Shown one piece after another: positions 52,401-58,400 of a stretch of 64,000 bases of DNA. This stretch comes from Yponomeuta sedellus. Taxonomy: Eukaryota; Arthropoda; Insecta; Lepidoptera; Yponomeutidae. The stretch lies in contig OW203724.1 of the NCBI GenBank assembly GCA_934045075.1, positions 9,535,473 through 9,599,472 on the forward strand, read 5' to 3'. The position numbers and the translations under genes are program-made. The notes under the pieces are model-generated. The model searched no databases. It saw only the letters and a program-made list of their open reading frames with translations, and was not told the origin of the DNA. Positions within the stretch are counted from its first letter, which is position 1; every line of letters begins with the position of its first letter.

Positions 52401-55400
52401 ATAATAGTACATTACACAACTAGGGTGGTAATACAAAGAAAGGCCGAGATCGCAGAAGTTTGCGGCCCGAGCTGCAAGCGAGGGACGTAAATATGCGATC
52501 GAGAGCTTTCTTTATTACCTTCCGTGTTGTGTACATCTTTTTATGTCTACACTTGGCCAGAAAGCGGCTTTTTAAGTACGCGCAGCGTGCGGAAAAAGCC
52601 ATTTTATGGTATTATTATCTTATTTTATACTAGCTGACCCAGCGAACTTCGTGCCGCCTAACAGTCGATTCTTTATTTTTTATGGCACGGAAGCTCGGAA
52701 GCAACACTAGATCAGTGGTGAAAATTCTTCCATTACTTTAGTTTTTCAATTGCATCTGAGACCCGGCCAAGAACTTCCACCTGCGTTTCACGGTGGGTGA
52801 AAATACGACTTACAAAGAAGATGCCGGTTACATAGGTAGGAAGGAAAATACATAATTATTGTCTTCCAAGTCTCTAATTCAGCCCTCGATATTGTAAGAG
52901 TTAGTAGGTACCACCTTGGTGCATGACATGAATATAAAAGGGGTGTAGAAAACATGTGAAATTCCCACTGAGTCATACATATAGTACCTCCAGTACTTCG
53001 CATTGCGTGACTATAGTCTCTAACCCTTGCTGGTGAATTTACCCTGTCTGCTGGTTACTGCAAATGATTAATTCAATAGCTGTGAGTCACCAAACGCTAG
53101 AAAAGTACTAATCGTCAGATTATATTTCGACGACCTCTGTGGCGCAGCGGTAGCGCATCTGTTACCATGCGAGAGGTCCCGAGTTTGATCCCCGGCTGGG
53201 GACAAAAAAGCCCCAGGCCTTGGATGTTTACATGTTTGTGATGTCGCTGTTTCTGGTTCCCACGACACAGGGTATCCTAGTGTGATGTTATTTATTGTAT
53301 TAATATAATTTAAAGAAGAACGGCAGCTACCTAACGTATTTATAAACATACCTTTGTTTATAAGTACGTTTTTGTAAAAAAGGCGTAAATCATAAACCGC
53401 TATAGATTTGCTCGAACAGATTCACTACTTCTATGCAAGTGCTACAATGTCAATGTAAGAATGCATTTTAGTAAATCTTAGAATATGTTGTAGCAATACA
53501 ACACGCCGCCGTGAAGAAAAACATCGAGAGGAAACCCACAGCTTGGTTGGCGCCGCACGTATTGACATGTATTTCCTGTCAGCTAGGCCTTCTAAGCTCT
53601 CAGGATGGTGTAGGTGCTGGGCAAGCCTACTCCATCTAAAGACAAGGCACTCAGCGTCCGAGAGGTCCATTCACTCATCCTGTGTGAGTCATATAATGCC
53701 ACTAGACGCTGTAAAAATCATCTCATAACGTAGATGCAATAGCCAAAGTTTTATTTTTTGGACCAATAAATCAAACGAAAATACAATATCTTACCAGATC
53801 CAAATATTAAGCCAAGCCCTCTACTACATAGAAAATTGTACCCTAAATACGCGTGAAGAAAGATGCAGATACACCTTTCGTTGGCCGCGAGATAACAGGC
53901 AAGTTTTGGTACAGACACATCATACGAGGGCTGCTACTTATGTATGCGGAATAGAAAAAATAAACAAATGTAGATGGCTAAATATGCTTTTATTGTTTTT
54001 CAAAGTATTCTCCACTATGATCGATGCACTTTTGCATTCGATGAAACCAATTTGTAAAACACTTTTTCCACTCTGATTGAGGTATCTTCAAAACGTGCTG
54101 TTTGAACGCATCTACGGCATCTTCACGGGTCGAAAATCTTTGACCACGTAATTTATTCTTTACATTTGGGAATAAATAGAAATCATTGGGAGCCAAATCA
54201 GGGCTGTACGGTGGATGACCCATCAATTCTATTTTTTGACCATCCAAAAATGTAGTCGTTTCCTGAAATGTATGACAGCTGGCATTGTCATGGCGAAGTA
54301 TGATTCTGCGTCGCTGGTTGTTTTGGGGTATTTCTTCAAATACTTCCGGCAAACAAATGGTCGTGTACCACTCCGAATTAACTGTTCTGCGATTCTCCAG
54401 TGGTGTAGCCATGTGGCTACAATACCACTGGCCTTAATACCAAAAAAGCAGGCCACCATTTGCTTTACAGTGCTTTTTGCACGAGCCACTTTCGTAGGGT
54501 TCGGCTCATTTTGAAACACCCAAACTGTTGATTGTTGTTTAGTTTCGGGATCGTACGCGTAGATCCAGGATTCGTCACCTGTGTAGATATTATAAACTGA
54601 TTTTGAGTCGCCTCCGTTGAATTTTTTTAAGGTTTTCTTGCACCATTCGACGCGAGCATCTTTTTGATCCTGAGTTAAGTTGTGCGGGATCCAACGCGAA
54701 CAAATTTTTTTTCAGACAAATGTTCATGTAATATCCTATGAATGCTCGTCATACATATGCCCAGAATAGCCTCTATCTCGCGATACGTAACATGGCGGTC
54801 TTGCATTATTAGTTTTCAATATTTTGTGGCACAACCACCGATTTCGGGCGACCTTCTTTAACTTCGTCCGTGAGCTTACTGCGCCCGCGATTAAACTCAC
54901 TAAACCAGTGATACACAGTCGTTTTTGATGGAGCTTCACCACCAAAAGTGGAAGTTAATTGATCTACGCACTGTTGTTGCGTTAAACCACGTCGAAAATC
55001 GTAATAAATCATAGCACGAATATTTTCACGAGTGAGTTCCATTTTTTCAGCGATATGACATTTTAAACCCAACAAAAACAAAACACTAACGTATATAAGA
55101 GAAAAATATTAGCGGCCAGTATTTAAAAAAAGAACGAATTTGACCATGGAGGTCAGACATTGCGTTTAAAATTATTGGAATCCCAGATTCCGCATACATA
55201 AGTAGCAGCCTATGTACATTCTATATCCCTGGAGGGATAAGCAGAGACTAGGGTCTGCACACATCACCTTAGCAATATTGTGCACTCTAATCAGTTACGT
55301 CAAGGGTAGGGTTGCCAATGCCAGGTCGACCGTACTAAAATGTATTGCACCCTAATGATTTTCCGAGTTATCAACAAATGTACACAGTTGTAAGATTTTA

Positions 55401-58400
55401 TAACATTTACTTTTTGCCTATAAGGATTAATTTTGCCTATAAGGATAATTTATAAAAATGTGTAAATATAATTTATTTCACAAAGCAATTTAAAGACGTT
55501 GAATTGTTTTATAATGAAAACTTGCCAAGTATGGTCTGTGGATTTAAAAATTACAGAATTATTCTTTATTTATTTTAACAATTCTAAGAAACTTGACTTT
55601 TTTGGGTTGAAGTTTTTTTTACATTTATGTTTTAATGGGAATTAATGACCTTTTGTCAGTCTGATTGATGATTCTTAGAAATGAGTAACATGATCAAGAA
55701 TGACCGTTATAGTAAGAAAATAATTTAAAAAAATATATTTTATTTTGATGTTGGCAGTATTATATGTATTACATCAAATACATTATGTACTAAGCACTTA
55801 AACACCATTTCAATTTATGACTCTGTATATTTTAAACTATTTTCTTTATACATGTCTAATGAAGTGCTCATCTATCTTCTTCTATAATATAAAAATGAAT
55901 CGCCGAATGTGTTGGTAAGCGCAAATCTCGAGAGCAGCTGAACCGATTTCGCTAATTATTTTTTTAGAATATTCCTTGACGTACGAGGATGGTTCTTACG
56001 GAGAGAAAAATAAAAAAAAATAAAGAATTTACTTTTAGGCGGTACGAAGTTCGCTCAGTCAGCTAGTAGTTTATAAATGAAATCTACTCGTATTGTCACT
56101 ATGAAAGAAAGTTAACAATGATATTTTTAATTTGGCTGACATTACATTTTTTCCATTAAATATACGTCAGTTTAGGATAGGTACGAAAGATTATGATAGG
56201 TTTATTAATTAGGTACCTATATAAGAGGCAAGCGTTATGGTTCTAGGACATCCCCATCCACTTAATCTGTACCTACATTAATTAGTGATAAGGCCGCCGT
56301 CTGTACTCTTAGGTTAAGTAATATCTGTGTAAGCAAGCTACGGTTGCAAACGTGTAAAGGTTGACCATCCCTAGACAGCGACGCCAGTCACGCGTCCAAA
56401 ATTCAACAAGACTTTCCAGATTAATTTTCAAATTGTCACGTTTTAGCGTCAGAAAACGCGTGAATCGTGCCATATTATTAGTTATTATTACCCATGTTGG
56501 GTCGTATTTCATAGAATTACAATTCGATGTACATTGAGATTATCCCAAATAAACGAACAAGTAGGAATACTCGGGTACGCAATGTATATCAAAATTGTCA
56601 TATTAAATTATTTTGTAGTTTTGTAAAGGAGCCAATTCTCACTTCATTAGCAAATAAGTCGTGTACGACTCTACGGCTTATGACTTAAAATTCTACATAA
56701 AAAGTCGAGCGACAGCCAAAATCTGTATTCTGAACGCCATGATACATTGAATTAGAATGAGAAAATAAATGTTTAATAACTCTGTTGAGTTATCTTATTT
56801 TTATGCGACAAAATGTCTAATGCTTCGACTATTTTGCGTCTACGCTTTCAATTCGCATAGGCGAGAATCGGCTCCGTGGTATTAATTACAACAGAAAAGA
56901 GACGGGCTAATGTTTAACATTTTCTTAAAATACAGTGTAAGACTACGGTATGTTCATTTCTTGATAGTAATAGCATCAAGATGTACGATGTGGAAATATT
57001 ATGCTATTTCCCAGCGGATCCGATAGAGGGAGGGGATGGCACGTCCGCGAGTCTAACTCCCTCGCAACGTGGTATCGATCGATCCTGAAACCAGAACCCC
57101 TCCCGACCCCTCGCCTTGCAGGCTATAGGCCTTTATTACTTTAACCGTCTGGGTTTTCCCGCAGGCTGCATGTGCTGCAAGTTTCAGAAAAGAAAGTCGT
57201 AGACATAGTTGTAACTCAAGAACATCCTTGATGCAACTTCAATATTCTTATGAAAGTTCTGTTGTAAAAAGTCCGTAGTGCAAGTAGCTGCTTCCATCCG
57301 ATGGTCATATTTTGAGAAACGAACACGAGAACTAAATGTGTACCTACATACTTTGCAGCCATGACGTGGTACACGGCAGCCGACCGGTAGTAAGGAAGGA
57401 TGATGTCAATGTAACAAAGGGAGTGTGCAGAAACTGCGTCTCAGTTTTTGCAGGTCTTTATAAACTAGGTCAGGGGTGTTCTTAAGTAGAACGCTTCATG
57501 AAAAGGGGCACATTGAAGAGACACGGTTCTGAGATGAAAAGCATTGAAAGCTCAATGCAAGGACTTACCTTTATGAGGAAATCTTTGAATTTATTTTTAG
57601 AAAAGGCTATATAAGTTAAAAAGTATTAAGAACAAAATATTATACAACTCTAATCCATCGGAAATTATAAAATGACGCTGATACAGAAAGTGCCTAGTAA
57701 CATAGCAGATTTATGCCAAAACATCACAGAGAGGTGTCCTATGGCAATCTACCAATAACAAATCAATTGAAATAAGCCTGTATTGATTATAGAAATGAAT
57801 AAAATTTATTATAAGAAGAACGATCGTATCTGTGAGGCAAAAAATAAATGATCCAAATCTTGACAGCAAAATCGCTCAAGAATGGCTTTGCTGACGTAAC
57901 AGTTCAGAAATAAATGACGTTGGTGGCGAGTTCATTTATTACAGATTTAATTTAGAATTATGACTTAATAACAACAAGAGATAGTCATGCACCTACCATA
58001 TACCGACAATACTAAATTCAATTTAGAAATATTATTTTATGGAAGACCATAGAGCTGCCATCAATACCAAGTTTTTCAGGAAAAGTTTTACTCACAAGTA
58101 ACGGCATCACTTCCTGAACCCATTGTGCTGTCGACACAATCGAATGTCTCGAAAATCCTTTCTTGTCTGAGTCACTGCACCCACAATGTACCGTTAATTA
58201 CGAAGAAATAAACACTCGATCTGATTCTTTTGAGTATTCGAGTCGACGCGTAAGCTCTGTCCGAAGTCATGCAAACTTATGAACTGAGTGACTGAACGCC
58301 TAGCTTCAGAAATGATCCTAAAAATAGCAGCGGCGACGCGGCGCCGCTGTGGTTGGCGTTGATATTGCTATACAACTGCCGATGCCGGATGGCAACATTT

